A stretch of 64,000 bases of DNA from an uncultured Bacilli bacterium (GTDB lineage Bacteria; Bacillota_I; Bacilli_A; RF39; UBA660). Numbering within the stretch: the stretch's first letter is position 1; each line of letters opens with the position of its first letter. Position numbers and translations under genes: made by a program. Location: the NCBI GenBank assembly GCA_934102215.1, contig CAKOSH010000001.1:124001-188000 (forward strand). Reading direction: 5' to 3'. The notes beneath the pieces are model-generated. The model did no database searches. It was not told the origin of the DNA and saw only the letters and a program-made list of their open reading frames with translations. Positions 1 through 8,646 of the stretch are shown in pieces.

Positions 1-176
1 TTAACTTCTAATGCCTCACTAACAACTGAATCAATAATCGCATCAAGCGCATTAGAACTTATTGTTTCATCTCTTTCTTCAAACTCCCTGGCACCACACA
101 TAGGGCAAACATAATCATTAGATATACTTTCAACATCTACTAGATATCCACACATTTTACATATATATTTTCCCAT
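1..176 (-). CDS. Rubredoxin-like zinc-ribbon protein, N-terminal part (runs off left edge)
   Basis: The reading frame starts at ATG 176, preceded by a strong AGGAGG seven bases upstream, and is open through base 1. The 58 visible residues begin MGKYICKMCGYLVD and contain a second CPMCG pair about 20 residues on, the four-cysteine metal site of rubredoxin-like domains. After the metal site it becomes an acidic helix. It may be a stand-alone rubredoxin-like protein or the N-terminus of a larger redox or peroxide-scavenging protein such as rubrerythrin-like proteins; the missing part decides. It lies 24 bp downstream of the histidine kinase stop on the same strand. Confidence 0.7.
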   Translation of the reverse strand, partial: MGKYICKMCGYLVDVESISNDYVCPMCGAREFEERDETISSNALDAIIDSVVSEALEV

Positions 177-200
177 ATAACCTCCTTTTTAATAAATTAA

Positions 201-1607
201 TTATAGCACACTTTTAGATTTATTTGTTTTATTAATTTCAAAGTAAAAAGTAGTACCTTTATTAACCTTACTATCAACACCATATTTATAATTATGACTA
301 TCAAGTATAGTTTTTACTATAGAAAGACCAAGACCAGTTCCATATGCATTTCTCTTATGTTTCTTTTCGTTATGATAGTACTTATTCCATATATATTTAA
401 TATCTTCTTTTTTTATTCCTTTTCCAGTATCTCTTATCTTAACAGTAACTTTCTTTTTATCATTAACAAGCTCAATATAAACTTTCTTATCATCACCAGT
501 ATAATTTATCGCATTATTAATTAGATTGTATACAACCTGTTCAATTCTCTTTTTATCTCCCATTACCATTATTGATTCTTCATTTTCATATATAAATTCA
601 TATCCCTCAGAATCAATAAGTATATAATATCTCTTTATTACATCTCTAATAAGTTTATCTAAATCAAATTCCTCTATTTTAAGTTCATAAGTATTAGCCT
701 GCAATTTAGATAAATCTAATATATCACTAACAAGTACATTTAATCTATCAGTTTCTTCTATAATTATATTTAAGTTTTCATTTCTCTTTTGAACTGACAT
801 ATTTTCAAAATCTTTAATCATTTCAGCATATGCTTTTATCATAGTAAGAGGTGTTTTTAAATCATGTCCTACATTTGCAAGTAAATCTCTTCTTAATTCA
901 TCTGTTTTAGATAATTCGTTTTTAGCAAGTTCTAGGGTTGAAGCAAGTTCTGCTATTTCATCTATCTTACTATCAGTTGAGAATTTCACATTAAAGTTTC
1001 CATCAGCAAGCTTACGTGCTTCTTTACTTATATCAACAATAGGTTTTGAAATTAATCTTGATATAAAGTAACCTATTATTAATGATACTGATAATATTAT
1101 TAAAGATATGTATAAAAATTGACTTTTCAATAGTCTTATTGAAGCATCAAGTGGTTGAATAGATGAGTTTAAAAAAATGTACACACTATCATTATATTTA
1201 AGTGCTTTAACAAGTGTTTTGTTGTTAAATCTTTTATTATTGAATATAGCAGTAGATTCAGTTTTACCACTTTCTACAAAAGATTTAACATAATCAGTAC
1301 CGGTTTTTGAGTCACCAATTAAACAACCTTGATTATACATGTTAGAAACTATATCAATTTTACCATCATTATAAACTGAAATACATATTCCATATTCATA
1401 AGCAATATCTTCAAGTTTATAGACATCTAAATCTTTAGTAGTTTTTAAATTACTAACCACATCACTTAATTGATTAGTTTTATATATTTCATAAAAATAA
1501 TTTAAAAGAAGTATCTGCATAAAAAAAAGGAACAGCAAAATAAAGCATGAGAATCCCATAAGAAATGCCCATACGATATGCCTAATTTTACTATTCTTTA
1601 ATTTCAA
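201..1607 (-). CDS. Membrane sensor histidine kinase of an OmpR-type two-component system
   Basis: The 468-residue protein has a first membrane helix (about residues 11-32), an extracytoplasmic segment of about 125 residues, a second helix (about 160-182), a HAMP linker, a HisKA dimerisation domain with phospho-accepting His248 in GHDLKTPL, and an ATPase domain with N (NLINNAINY), G1 (DTGKGI) and G2 (GTGLGLS) boxes. It should autophosphorylate and pass phosphate to the regulator encoded just upstream. The start is a TTG at 1607 inside the end of the regulator gene (17-bp overlap), with a GGGG run about 7 bases upstream, so translation is probably coupled. The signal sensed cannot be read from the extracellular part. 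Confidence 0.93.
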   Translation of the reverse strand: MKLKNSKIRHIVWAFLMGFSCFILLFLFFMQILLLNYFYEIYKTNQLSDVVSNLKTTKDLDVYKLEDIAYEYGICISVYNDGKIDIVSNMYNQGCLIGDSKTGTDYVKSFVESGKTESTAIFNNKRFNNKTLVKALKYNDSVYIFLNSSIQPLDASIRLLKSQFLYISLIILSVSLIIGYFISRLISKPIVDISKEARKLADGNFNVKFSTDSKIDEIAELASTLELAKNELSKTDELRRDLLANVGHDLKTPLTMIKAYAEMIKDFENMSVQKRNENLNIIIEETDRLNVLVSDILDLSKLQANTYELKIEEFDLDKLIRDVIKRYYILIDSEGYEFIYENEESIMVMGDKKRIEQVVYNLINNAINYTGDDKKVYIELVNDKKKVTVKIRDTGKGIKKEDIKYIWNKYYHNEKKHKRNAYGTGLGLSIVKTILDSHNYKYGVDSKVNKGTTFYFEINKTNKSKSVL

Positions 1608-2247
1608 ATTTATACCCCATTCCTCTAACAGTAGTTATTAAATCTCTATATTCTTTTAAATTATTTCTTAACATTTTAATATGTGTATCTATTGTTCTAT
1701 CATTACCTAAATAATCATAATTCCATACATTATTCAAAAGTTGTTCTCTTGATAATGCAATACCTTTATTATTTATGAAATATACAAGTAAATCATATTC
1801 TTTAGGCGTAAGCATAAGTTCTTTATCTTTAATATATACTGCATGTCCTAAATAATCGACTTTTAAATCTTTATAAACAAATGTATTTTCTTCACCTTTA
1901 TATCTTTTTAATATAGCATTTATTCTTGCCATAAGTTCTTTAGGACTAAAAGGTTTAGTCATATAATCATCTATTCCAAGATCAAATCCAGCAAGTATAT
2001 CATATTCTTCACTTCTTGCTGATAACATTATAGTTGGAGTATTATATCTTTTTTTTATTTCTTTATATGCTGTAAATCCATCCATCTTTGGCATCATTAT
2101 ATCCATAATTATAAAGTCAGCATCTCCTGCTTTCTCTAAAGCTTCTACTCCATTTTCAGCTTCCATTACATCATATTTATTTTCAAAACAATATTCTTTA
2201 ATAACATCTCTTATTAATTTTTCATCATCTACTATTAATACTTTCAC
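1591..2247 (-). CDS. OmpR/PhoB-family response regulator
   Basis: A 218-residue regulator: receiver domain with acidic pocket IVDD, phospho-acceptor Asp49 in MDIMMPKMDG and the conserved Lys in KPFSPKEL, followed by a winged-helix DNA-binding domain ending GMGYKFE. I choose GTG 2247 because GAGGTGG lies at the right distance; a longer in-frame GTG start (2256) overlaps that ribosome site. It is co-transcribed with the overlapping kinase gene. Two GTGAAA repeats 11 bp apart just upstream (2283-2299) look like a binding site for this type of regulator, suggesting autoregulation. The regulon is unknown. Confidence 0.93.
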   Translation of the reverse strand: MKVLIVDDEKLIRDVIKEYCFENKYDVMEAENGVEALEKAGDADFIIMDIMMPKMDGFTAYKEIKKRYNTPTIMLSARSEEYDILAGFDLGIDDYMTKPFSPKELMARINAILKRYKGEENTFVYKDLKVDYLGHAVYIKDKELMLTPKEYDLLVYFINNKGIALSREQLLNNVWNYDYLGNDRTIDTHIKMLRNNLKEYRDLITTVRGMGYKFEIKE

Positions 2248-2282
2248 ATATACCACCTCATATAAGAATATAATATCACATT

Positions 2283-2299
2283 GTGAAATAATAGTGAAA
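2283..2299 (-). promoter_or_regulatory. Candidate response-regulator box (11-bp-phased direct repeat)
   Basis: On the plus strand GTGAAA occurs at 2283-2288 and again at 2294-2299; on the transcribed strand this reads TTTCAC-N5-TTTCAC. OmpR/PhoB-family regulators typically bind direct repeats with one helical turn spacing. It lies about 35-50 bases upstream of the regulator start and would overlap the -35 region of its promoter. Binding is an inference. Confidence 0.4.
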
Positions 2300-2322
2300 A
2301 AAATATGTATTATATATAAAAA

Positions 2323-3126
2323 TTAATAATACATACTACAATCAAATCCATTACACTTAATTTTATATTTATCAATTACCTTTTTATTCTTGATAACATA
2401 AACAGATGGATATACATCATTAAATTCTTCACCAAGCACTTTTAAGTTTTTATAATCATTTTTATTTAAAGATGAAGAATCTATATAATAAACATTACTA
2501 TCAAAATTAATCCATTTTTCAATTATATCAAGTCCTAAAGTACACTCTATACTAGTACATAAATCACCAATAAATATAACTTTAGAATATTCATCGCTAT
2601 TATATATTTCATTTATTTTATTACTTTTAACCTTAATTAAATCAAGGACACTTTCCTTAGATTTCTTATATTCACTAACACTCATATTAAATATATTATA
2701 AAATTCATGATTTAAGCTATCTAATGTTGATGAATAAAAATAATTATCTTGTTTATCAACGTTAAAAACTATATAATCATCTTTTATTTCTTTAATAATT
2801 AACTTTTTATTACAATTTAACTTTAATTCTTTATTTTTAGAATCATAATTATATCTTGAACATTTATCATATGGATTACTTTCGTTAGTATTAGTTGGTA
2901 TCACATATGAAAATGTATCTTTATTTATATTAATAACATCATAATAACCTGTCTTATAATTATATTTATACCAATTCTTATTAAAAATATTGTCATTTAA
3001 AGACTTATCATTAAATATATATAATAATGATATTGATATTAATACAATAATTAGTCCTGCATATATTATTACCTTATTATTTTTCATACAATAATAATAG
3101 CAAAAAACAAGTAATTTTTCAATCAC
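2323..3126 (-). CDS. Uncharacterised membrane-anchored protein
   Basis: I do not recognise this 267-residue protein. A single N-terminal hydrophobic helix (about residues 18-38) follows a short Lys/Asn-rich segment, so the bulk is probably outside the membrane. The C-terminal 90 residues contain VIFIGDLCTSIEC, then a strand-rich pattern ending in two more cysteines, which could be a thioredoxin-like fold, but no CxxC active site is present. The GTG at 3126 overlaps the TGA of the upstream gene; an alternative ATG lies at 3087 directly before the hydrophobic helix, and neither has a clear ribosome site. Translational coupling to the 88-residue gene upstream is likely. Confidence 0.6.
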   Translation of the reverse strand: MIEKLLVFCYYYCMKNNKVIIYAGLIIVLISISLLYIFNDKSLNDNIFNKNWYKYNYKTGYYDVININKDTFSYVIPTNTNESNPYDKCSRYNYDSKNKELKLNCNKKLIIKEIKDDYIVFNVDKQDNYFYSSTLDSLNHEFYNIFNMSVSEYKKSKESVLDLIKVKSNKINEIYNSDEYSKVIFIGDLCTSIECTLGLDIIEKWINFDSNVYYIDSSSLNKNDYKNLKVLGEEFNDVYPSVYVIKNKKVIDKYKIKCNGFDCSMYY

Positions 3127-3389
3127 TTGTTAGTATTCGCATAATAATTAAATTCACTTATCTCTCTTGATATACTATCTAAGTCATCAGCATCACTTTC
3201 ATCTTCAAGTACTTCATCTATCATAAATATTAATTCATTTATAGAAGAACATTCATATGGATTAATATTATATCTTTGTAATACTTCACATTGATATTGT
3301 GATAAGAATATACCTTTTTTGATTTCTTTATGCATATATTTTTGATCAAATAAATCTTCTATGTTTATATTTTTTCCATCTATATTCAT
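3123..3389 (-). CDS. Small acidic protein of unknown function
   Basis: An 88-residue soluble protein, Ile/Asp/Glu-rich, with no membrane segment or metal motif. ATG 3389 is preferred to the in-frame GTG at 3398 because AGGTG sits at the right distance from the ATG and overlaps the GTG. It follows the rpmE terminator closely and its stop overlaps the next gene. I recognise no family. Confidence 0.6.
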   Translation of the reverse strand: MNIDGKNINIEDLFDQKYMHKEIKKGIFLSQYQCEVLQRYNINPYECSSINELIFMIDEVLEDESDADDLDSISREISEFNYYANTNK

Positions 3390-3401
3390 TTTTTTCACCT
3401 A

Positions 3402-3427
3402 GAAAAAAATCACTATTAATCAGTGAT
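3402..3427 (-). terminator. Intrinsic terminator of rpmE
   Basis: On the minus strand a 6-bp stem ATCACT/AGTGAT with a 7-base loop is followed by seven T. The hairpin covers the rpmE stop codon. Confidence 0.75.
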
Positions 3428-3616
3428 TCCATATTTATCTTTGAATTTTTGTACATTTCCAGTCTTAACAGTTTTAAACTTTCCTGTATAGAATGAATGG
3501 CATTTATTACATGATTCTAATTGAATTTCATCTTTAGTTGATTTAACTTCAAATTCATTTCCACATGCACATTTAACTTTACATACCTTTTGTACTGGAT
3601 GTATTCCCTTTTTCAT
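3416..3616 (-). CDS. rpmE: 50S ribosomal protein L31
   Basis: A 66-residue L31 beginning MKKGIHP, of the zinc-binding type: a C-A-C motif (KCACGN) and a later CNKC supply the metal ligands. GAGGAGG lies six bases before ATG 3616, which fixes this start; an in-frame ATG 18 bases further upstream would read through the ribosome site and is rejected. The leader (3617-3664) has a small hairpin AGTTAT-TTCT-ATAACT plus a second AGTTAT that could pair alternatively near the ribosome site, a possible but unproven translational control. It has its own promoter and terminator. Confidence 0.95.
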   Translation of the reverse strand: MKKGIHPVQKVCKVKCACGNEFEVKSTKDEIQLESCNKCHSFYTGKFKTVKTGNVQKFKDKYGITD

Positions 3617-3670
3617 ATCTATCCTCCTCGCCATAACTAATAAACAGTTATAGAAATAACTTCATGTTGT

Positions 3671-3699
3671 ATTATACATAAGTTTAGTACTAAAATCAA
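3671..3699 (-). promoter_or_regulatory. Vegetative (SigA-type) promoter of rpmE
   Basis: On the minus strand TTGATT (3699-3694), a 17-bp spacer and TATAAT (3676-3671). It lies about 55 bp upstream of the rpmE start. Confidence 0.75.
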
Positions 3700-3705
3700 G
3701 CATTA

Positions 3706-4341
3706 TTAGTCATTTTTGATAGATTTTATATACTTATATAATGTAAAATTACCTTCATTTGATAATTTAAACGTTCTAAAACTAGAAATATTTTCTTTAT
3801 TAGATACTAATTCATTCATATTAATATAATTATATTTACTATAATAACTACTATAATCTTCTCCATTTAAACAATAATTACCTATCACTATTATTTTAGA
3901 TGTTGATATCTTGTTAATAATCTTAATAAGAGAATCTATATCATTAGATATTTTTTTATTATATTCTTCAATTATACTTTTAGATTTATTACATTTTTTG
4001 AAATATTCACTATTATTAGCATTCAAAATTATAATATTAGCTTTAGATATCAATTGATTCAAATATATATTTTTATTCTTAGAAATAACATATTTATTAT
4101 TTTTAATATCGTTTATGATATCTTTGTATGTTTTATTTTCATCAGTAAATAATTCATTAAAGAAAACTATATCATTTTTTAAATCATCATATAAGTATTT
4201 ATCATATGTTTTATAATTTGAATTGGTTAAATGATTATCTCCAAGTATCAATATTGATTTTCTATTATTAAGTGTTACATTATAGATTATAAATGATAGA
4301 ATTAATGCCAAGAAAAAAATAACTAGTATTTTTATTTTCAT
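3706..4341 (-). CDS. Membrane-anchored protein, possibly SGNH-hydrolase-like
   Basis: This 211-residue protein has one N-terminal membrane helix and an external domain. ILGDNHL right after the helix and a later IIILNANNS resemble the first block (GDS) and the Asn block of SGNH/GDSL hydrolases, but the nucleophile Ser is absent from the GD motif (Asn instead) and no clear C-terminal DxxH is seen, so activity is doubtful. ATG 4341 is chosen because AGGTG precedes it; the GTG nine bases upstream overlaps that site. It starts 19 bp after murA and is probably in the same operon, hinting at an envelope role. Confidence 0.5.
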   Translation of the reverse strand: MKIKILVIFFLALILSFIIYNVTLNNRKSILILGDNHLTNSNYKTYDKYLYDDLKNDIVFFNELFTDENKTYKDIINDIKNNKYVISKNKNIYLNQLISKANIIILNANNSEYFKKCNKSKSIIEEYNKKISNDIDSLIKIINKISTSKIIVIGNYCLNGEDYSSYYSKYNYINMNELVSNKENISSFRTFKLSNEGNFTLYKYIKSIKND

Positions 4342-4360
4342 AAGATTCACCTATTAAATA

Positions 4361-5614
4361 TTACTCAGTTATTTCTATTTTAGCACCTACATTTTTAAGT
4401 TTATTGATAACATCTCCATATCCCCTTAAGATATATTCACTATTATCTATATTAGTTTTACCTTCTGCGATTAGGGCTGCGATTAAAAGTGAAGCACCAC
4501 CCCTTAAATCAGTAGCAATAACATCCATGCCTTTTAATTTAGTTGGACCATTTACTTCTAATTTATGAATTGATAACACTTTAGTATCAGCACCCATTTT
4601 ATTAAGTTCTACTGTATTTTTAAATCTATTTTCATATATTGTTTCTTCAATTATTGATTTACCATTTGCTTGTGTTAATAATGTTGTTATAGGTTGTTGT
4701 AAATCAGTTGGAAAACCAGGAAAAGCAAGTGTTTTTATATAAGTTGGTTTTATATGCTCACATTTAGATATTGTAAGAGTATCACCATCTATATCATAAT
4801 GAACACCAATTTCTTTTAACTTAATAAGTAAAGATTCAATATGTTCACGAATGATACCTTTAATTTTTAAATCATTTCCTAAAAGAGCACCGATTATTAT
4901 ATAAGTACCACTTTCTATTCTATCAGGAAATACTTCAATAACTCCTTCATCAAGAGGACATTTTCCTTCTATTTCTATTCTTTTAGTACCAGCACCCCTT
5001 ATTTTAGCACCCATATTTATAAGAAAAGATGCTACGTTTACTATTTCAGGTTCCATAGCTGCATTCTCTATTACAGTAGTGCCTTCAGCGCCAATAGCTG
5101 CGAACATAACATTAATAGTTGCTCCAACACTTGGAAAATCAAAATAAATCTTTTTACCAACTAACTTTTCAGCAGTTATTATATATCTATTTTTAATAAT
5201 TTCAACATGAGCACCTAATTCTTCAAAACCTTTAATATGAATATCTATAGGTCTAGCACCAATATTACAGCCCCCAGGAAAAGATATTTCAACACGACCA
5301 AATCTAGCAAGTAAAATACCCATAAAATAATATGAAGCTCTCATTTGTACACTTAATTCTTCAGGTATTGGCTTATTTACAACATTAGATGAATCAATAT
5401 ACAATGCATCATTTTTATGTTCAACAGTACAGTTTAATAATTCCATTATCTTTATTAAATATTCAATATCACTAATTTCAGGAACATTATAAATAACTGT
5501 TTTACTTTTAGATAATATTGCCATTGGAACAAGCGCAACAGCACTATTTTTAGCACCACTAATTTTAACTTCACCAGTAAGCATTTTATTGCCATCAATA
5601 GTAATTCTTGTCAT
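4361..5614 (-). CDS. murA: UDP-N-acetylglucosamine 1-carboxyvinyltransferase (MurA)
   Basis: Catalyses the first committed step of peptidoglycan precursor synthesis, transfer of enolpyruvate from PEP to UDP-GlcNAc, in the cytoplasm. From ATG 5614 the protein is 417 residues, the usual MurA length. It shows ISGAKNS (conserved Lys) near the N-terminus, the catalytic loop PGGCNIGARPID with the Cys that is the fosfomycin target, and the C-terminal TDLRGGASL segment. A 22-residue upstream extension is possible but lacks a ribosome site and is foreign to the family. It lies downstream of spoIIR, 85 bp away. Confidence 0.97.
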   Translation of the reverse strand: MTRITIDGNKMLTGEVKISGAKNSAVALVPMAILSKSKTVIYNVPEISDIEYLIKIMELLNCTVEHKNDALYIDSSNVVNKPIPEELSVQMRASYYFMGILLARFGRVEISFPGGCNIGARPIDIHIKGFEELGAHVEIIKNRYIITAEKLVGKKIYFDFPSVGATINVMFAAIGAEGTTVIENAAMEPEIVNVASFLINMGAKIRGAGTKRIEIEGKCPLDEGVIEVFPDRIESGTYIIIGALLGNDLKIKGIIREHIESLLIKLKEIGVHYDIDGDTLTISKCEHIKPTYIKTLAFPGFPTDLQQPITTLLTQANGKSIIEETIYENRFKNTVELNKMGADTKVLSIHKLEVNGPTKLKGMDVIATDLRGGASLLIAALIAEGKTNIDNSEYILRGYGDVINKLKNVGAKIEITE

Positions 5615-5699
5615 AATATCAATAACCTTTCTACTTAATAATATACTATTAATGAAAGTTTTAATCAATAAAATGTACATTTTCTAAAAAAATTTTACA

Positions 5700-6200
5700 T
5701 TAAAATATCTTTTTAAAGAATTCTACTATCTTAAAATCATATTTTACTTTTTCACTTTTATTATCATCTATCATACATAAAGGTGGATATAAAATACACC
5801 AATAATTATTACCTTTTGCTTCACCAATAGACACAACTAAAGATTCATAATTGCCTTCTTTATAAGTAACACCATCATATTTCTTAACTGGAAAATAATT
5901 CATACCATAATTAACTTTATAATCCATATCATAATTATTGTTTTTAAATAATTTATCTATTTCTTCTTCAATATTACTTATATTACTGATAATATTTTTT
6001 CTGGTAACTTCTTTGTCTTCATAATCATTAAAAACATAACCTGATATTTTATTAACAACCATTTCTTTCATAAGAATATCTCTACTTGAATTACTATTAG
6101 AAATAACTCTAAATCTAATCGCATCATCACCATAATAATCTTTCTTACTAAAAAGTAATATTCCAATAACTAATAACAATATAATTAAAATCTTTTTCAT
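5700..6200 (-). CDS. spoIIR: Stage II sporulation protein R (SpoIIR)
   Basis: SpoIIR is made in the forespore under SigF, exported, and triggers SpoIIGA to process pro-SigE in the mother cell. The 166-residue protein has an N-terminal signal/anchor helix (about 3-18), the family hallmark IRFRVISNSN at the start of the mature part, and the C-terminal core SLVVSIGEAKGNNYWC followed by LYPPLC. It is slightly shorter than typical SpoIIR. Its place beside prmC/prfA matches Firmicutes synteny. An intrinsic terminator-like hairpin directly abuts the start codon and contains its ribosome site, an odd arrangement described separately. Confidence 0.93.
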   Translation of the reverse strand: MKKILIILLLVIGILLFSKKDYYGDDAIRFRVISNSNSSRDILMKEMVVNKISGYVFNDYEDKEVTRKNIISNISNIEEEIDKLFKNNNYDMDYKVNYGMNYFPVKKYDGVTYKEGNYESLVVSIGEAKGNNYWCILYPPLCMIDDNKSEKVKYDFKIVEFFKKIF

Positions 6201-6234
6201 TAAAAAACCAACCTTTCAAATACATATTGGTTGA
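6201..6234 (-). terminator. Terminator-like hairpin abutting the spoIIR start codon
   Basis: On the minus strand TCAACC (6234-6229) pairs with GGTTGG (6213-6208), followed by a T-run at 6207-6202 and then the spoIIR ATG at 6200. The 3' stem arm overlaps the AAAGG that would be the spoIIR ribosome site. It may end the prfA-prmC transcript, attenuate spoIIR, or both. Confidence 0.6.
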
Positions 6235-6246
6235 TTTTTATATTTT

Positions 6247-6987
6247 TTATTCATGAATTATAAATAAATATCTATCTCTGTCAGTCAAATCTTTTTCTAT
6301 TCTTATAACAGAATCATTAAAATATCTTTTAGCAATATCACATATAAGATTACCTTGCCACCATCCTATCTCAAAAGCAATAATAAATTTATCATTTAAA
6401 TACTTTCTAGCATCTTTTAATATTTCTTCATAGAAATAAAGTCCATCTTTAGGAGCATACAATGCTAAATTAGGTTCATATTTTTTAACTGAATCCATTA
6501 TTACTTCATCACTACTTATATAAGGTGGATTACTTATAATAATATCAAATTTATCATTTACATTACTAAAAATATCACTTTTAATAAAATTTATATTTGA
6601 ATTATTAATTTTAGCATTATTTATAGCCGTATTTAACGCTTTTTCAGATATATCACATGCAGTTACATTAGAATTAAGTTCATTCTTTAAAACAATTGAA
6701 ATTGCTCCACTACCAGTACCTATATCAAGTATATTAATTTTATCACTAAATATCTTCTTACTTATATTAATTACTTTCTCAAGTAAATATTCAGTTTCAT
6801 ATCTAGGTATAAGTACATCCTCATTAACATTAATTTTATAACCATAAAAGTCCACATATCCAATTAAATATTGAATAGGATATCCATCCTTTAAGAGTTC
6901 ATAATCATGTTCTATATCTTTACTAACACTGATTAATTCTTCAGCTTCTCTTTTAGATATACCAAGTGAGATGATCTTATTTATCAT
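6247..6987 (-). CDS. prmC: Release factor N5-glutamine methyltransferase (PrmC)
   Basis: Methylates the Gln of the GGQ motif of release factors using SAM. The 246-residue protein has an N-terminal helical domain, a class I methyltransferase core with the SAM-binding DIGTGSGAIS, and the catalytic SNPPY motif. It is somewhat short for the family (about 280). ATG 6987 overlaps the last 11 bases of prfA, its substrate gene, so the pair is translationally coupled. Confidence 0.95.
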   Translation of the reverse strand: MINKIISLGISKREAEELISVSKDIEHDYELLKDGYPIQYLIGYVDFYGYKINVNEDVLIPRYETEYLLEKVINISKKIFSDKINILDIGTGSGAISIVLKNELNSNVTACDISEKALNTAINNAKINNSNINFIKSDIFSNVNDKFDIIISNPPYISSDEVIMDSVKKYEPNLALYAPKDGLYFYEEILKDARKYLNDKFIIAFEIGWWQGNLICDIAKRYFNDSVIRIEKDLTDRDRYLFIIHE

Positions 6988-8041
6988 TACTTTCTTCCAT
7001 TCTCATTCTTTCATCTTCAGCAATTAATGCTTCAATTAAATCTTCAAGATCACCTTCCATAATTTTATCTAAATGCATAACTGTATAGTTAATTCTATGA
7101 TCAGTAAGTCTATTTTGTGGATAATTATATGTTCTTATCTTTTCAGCTCTATCTCCTGTACCTATCTTACTTCTTCTTTCATTACCAAGTTTTTCATCTT
7201 GCTCTCTTTGTTTTAAATCATAAAGTCTTGTTTTAAGTATTTGAAGTGCTTTTTCTTTATTCTTTATTTGACTTCTTTCCACTTGACAATAAACAACTAT
7301 ATTAGTAGGTATATGAGTAATTCTAACAGCTGAATCTGTTGTATTAACACATTGTCCTCCAGCACCACTACTTCTTGTAATATCTACTCTTATATCACTA
7401 TCTTTTATTTCAACATCTATTTCTTCTGCTTCTGGCATAACAAGTACAGTCGCAGTTGATGTATGAACTCTACCAGCACTTTCTGTTTCAGGAACTCTTT
7501 GTACTCTATGAGCACCACTTTCATATTTAAGTTTTGAATAAACACTTTCTCCGCTTAACATGAATTCTATTTGAGAGTATCCACCACTTTCACCAGGCAC
7601 TTCATGTGTTACATCAAGTTTCCATCCTTGCTTTTCAGCATATTTAGAGTACATTCTAAATAAATCACCAGCAAATATATTAGCTTCATCTCCACCTGCT
7701 GCACCCCTAATTTCCATAACAACATTCTTTTCATCATTAGGATCTTTAGGTAGAAGTAATACTTTTAATTTCTTTTCATATTCTTCTTTTTCTTTGTGTA
7801 AGTTTTCTAATTCTTCATTAGCAAAATCCTTCATTTCAGGATCATGTGCCATCTCTTTAGCAGCTTCTATATCATCTAATATAGTATTATATTTCTTATA
7901 AGCATTAACTATTGGTTCAATTGAATTTTTCTCTTTTGAAACCACTTGCATCTTCTTATAATCTTCATATACTTCTGGCTTTAATAATTCATTATTTAAA
8001 TAATCATATCTTTCTTGTATAATTTCTAATCTTTCTTTCAT
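6977..8041 (-). CDS. prfA: Peptide chain release factor 1 (RF1)
   Basis: A 354-residue class I release factor that reads UAA/UAG. It has the GGQ motif in SSGAGGQCVNTT and the stop-codon reading PxT tripeptide of RF1 as PET in RVPETESAGRVH; RF2 would show SPF. AAAGGATG precedes ATG 8041. It is followed by the overlapping prmC that modifies it. Confidence 0.97.
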   Translation of the reverse strand: MKERLEIIQERYDYLNNELLKPEVYEDYKKMQVVSKEKNSIEPIVNAYKKYNTILDDIEAAKEMAHDPEMKDFANEELENLHKEKEEYEKKLKVLLLPKDPNDEKNVVMEIRGAAGGDEANIFAGDLFRMYSKYAEKQGWKLDVTHEVPGESGGYSQIEFMLSGESVYSKLKYESGAHRVQRVPETESAGRVHTSTATVLVMPEAEEIDVEIKDSDIRVDITRSSGAGGQCVNTTDSAVRITHIPTNIVVYCQVERSQIKNKEKALQILKTRLYDLKQREQDEKLGNERRSKIGTGDRAEKIRTYNYPQNRLTDHRINYTVMHLDKIMEGDLEDLIEALIAEDERMRMEESNDK

Positions 8042-8080
8042 ATTTCCATCCTTTCAAATATTAATATTTAAGAAAACCAG

Positions 8081-8530
8081 CTACAAGTCAGAATCATCAT
8101 CATACCCTTCATCAACAATAACTAAATCTTTTAGATCATCATCACTATCATCATCATCCATATCATCTATAGTGTCATAATAATCTCCTTCATCTTCTTC
8201 ATTTATATTGTCTTCTTCAGGATTTTCTAATTCAATATCATCATCCATATCATCTTCTAAATCTTGAATATTTATTTCAGATGTATGATTTTCTCTTAAA
8301 TCCCAATATCCTTTTTCTAATTGAATAAATCTTTTTTCAGTTGCAAGTAAAGTAAAAAAGTCACCAATTTGATTTTCATATTCTTTATCAGTCATACCTA
8401 AAGCATCACAAATAGTTCTGAAAATATCAGTGATTTTCATCTTCTTACCTTTCTCTTTTAATATTATATAAGCAATATCATCTAATTGCATTGTTTCTAA
8501 TGTATCTTTATCTATTGATTTTAATTTCAT
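8081..8530 (-). CDS. rpoE: DNA-directed RNA polymerase delta subunit
   Basis: The 149-residue protein has the N-terminal winged-helix domain of delta (about residues 1-85, with the typical YWDLREN end) and a disordered tail of almost only Asp/Glu. Delta is a Firmicutes-specific polymerase subunit that promotes RNA release and polymerase recycling and limits non-specific initiation. AAAGGAGG precedes the ATG. It is the first gene of the leftward block and lies 39 bp before prfA. Confidence 0.93.
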   Translation of the reverse strand: MKLKSIDKDTLETMQLDDIAYIILKEKGKKMKITDIFRTICDALGMTDKEYENQIGDFFTLLATEKRFIQLEKGYWDLRENHTSEINIQDLEDDMDDDIELENPEEDNINEEDEGDYYDTIDDMDDDDSDDDLKDLVIVDEGYDDDSDL

Positions 8531-8570
8531 TTAATAAGCCTCCTTTAAGCCTTTCTTTCTTTCCATTAAA

Positions 8571-8598
8571 ATTATACTTATTTTTTATAATAAATCAA
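8571..8598 (-). promoter_or_regulatory. Vegetative promoter of rpoE
   Basis: On the minus strand TTGATT (8598-8593), a 16-bp spacer, and TATAAT (8576-8571), about 40 bp upstream of the rpoE start, in the divergent interval with the penicillin-binding protein gene. Confidence 0.6.
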
Positions 8599-8646
8599 GT
8601 ATTTTTTTACTGATTTTACTACATACTAAATATTAAGGAAATATAT

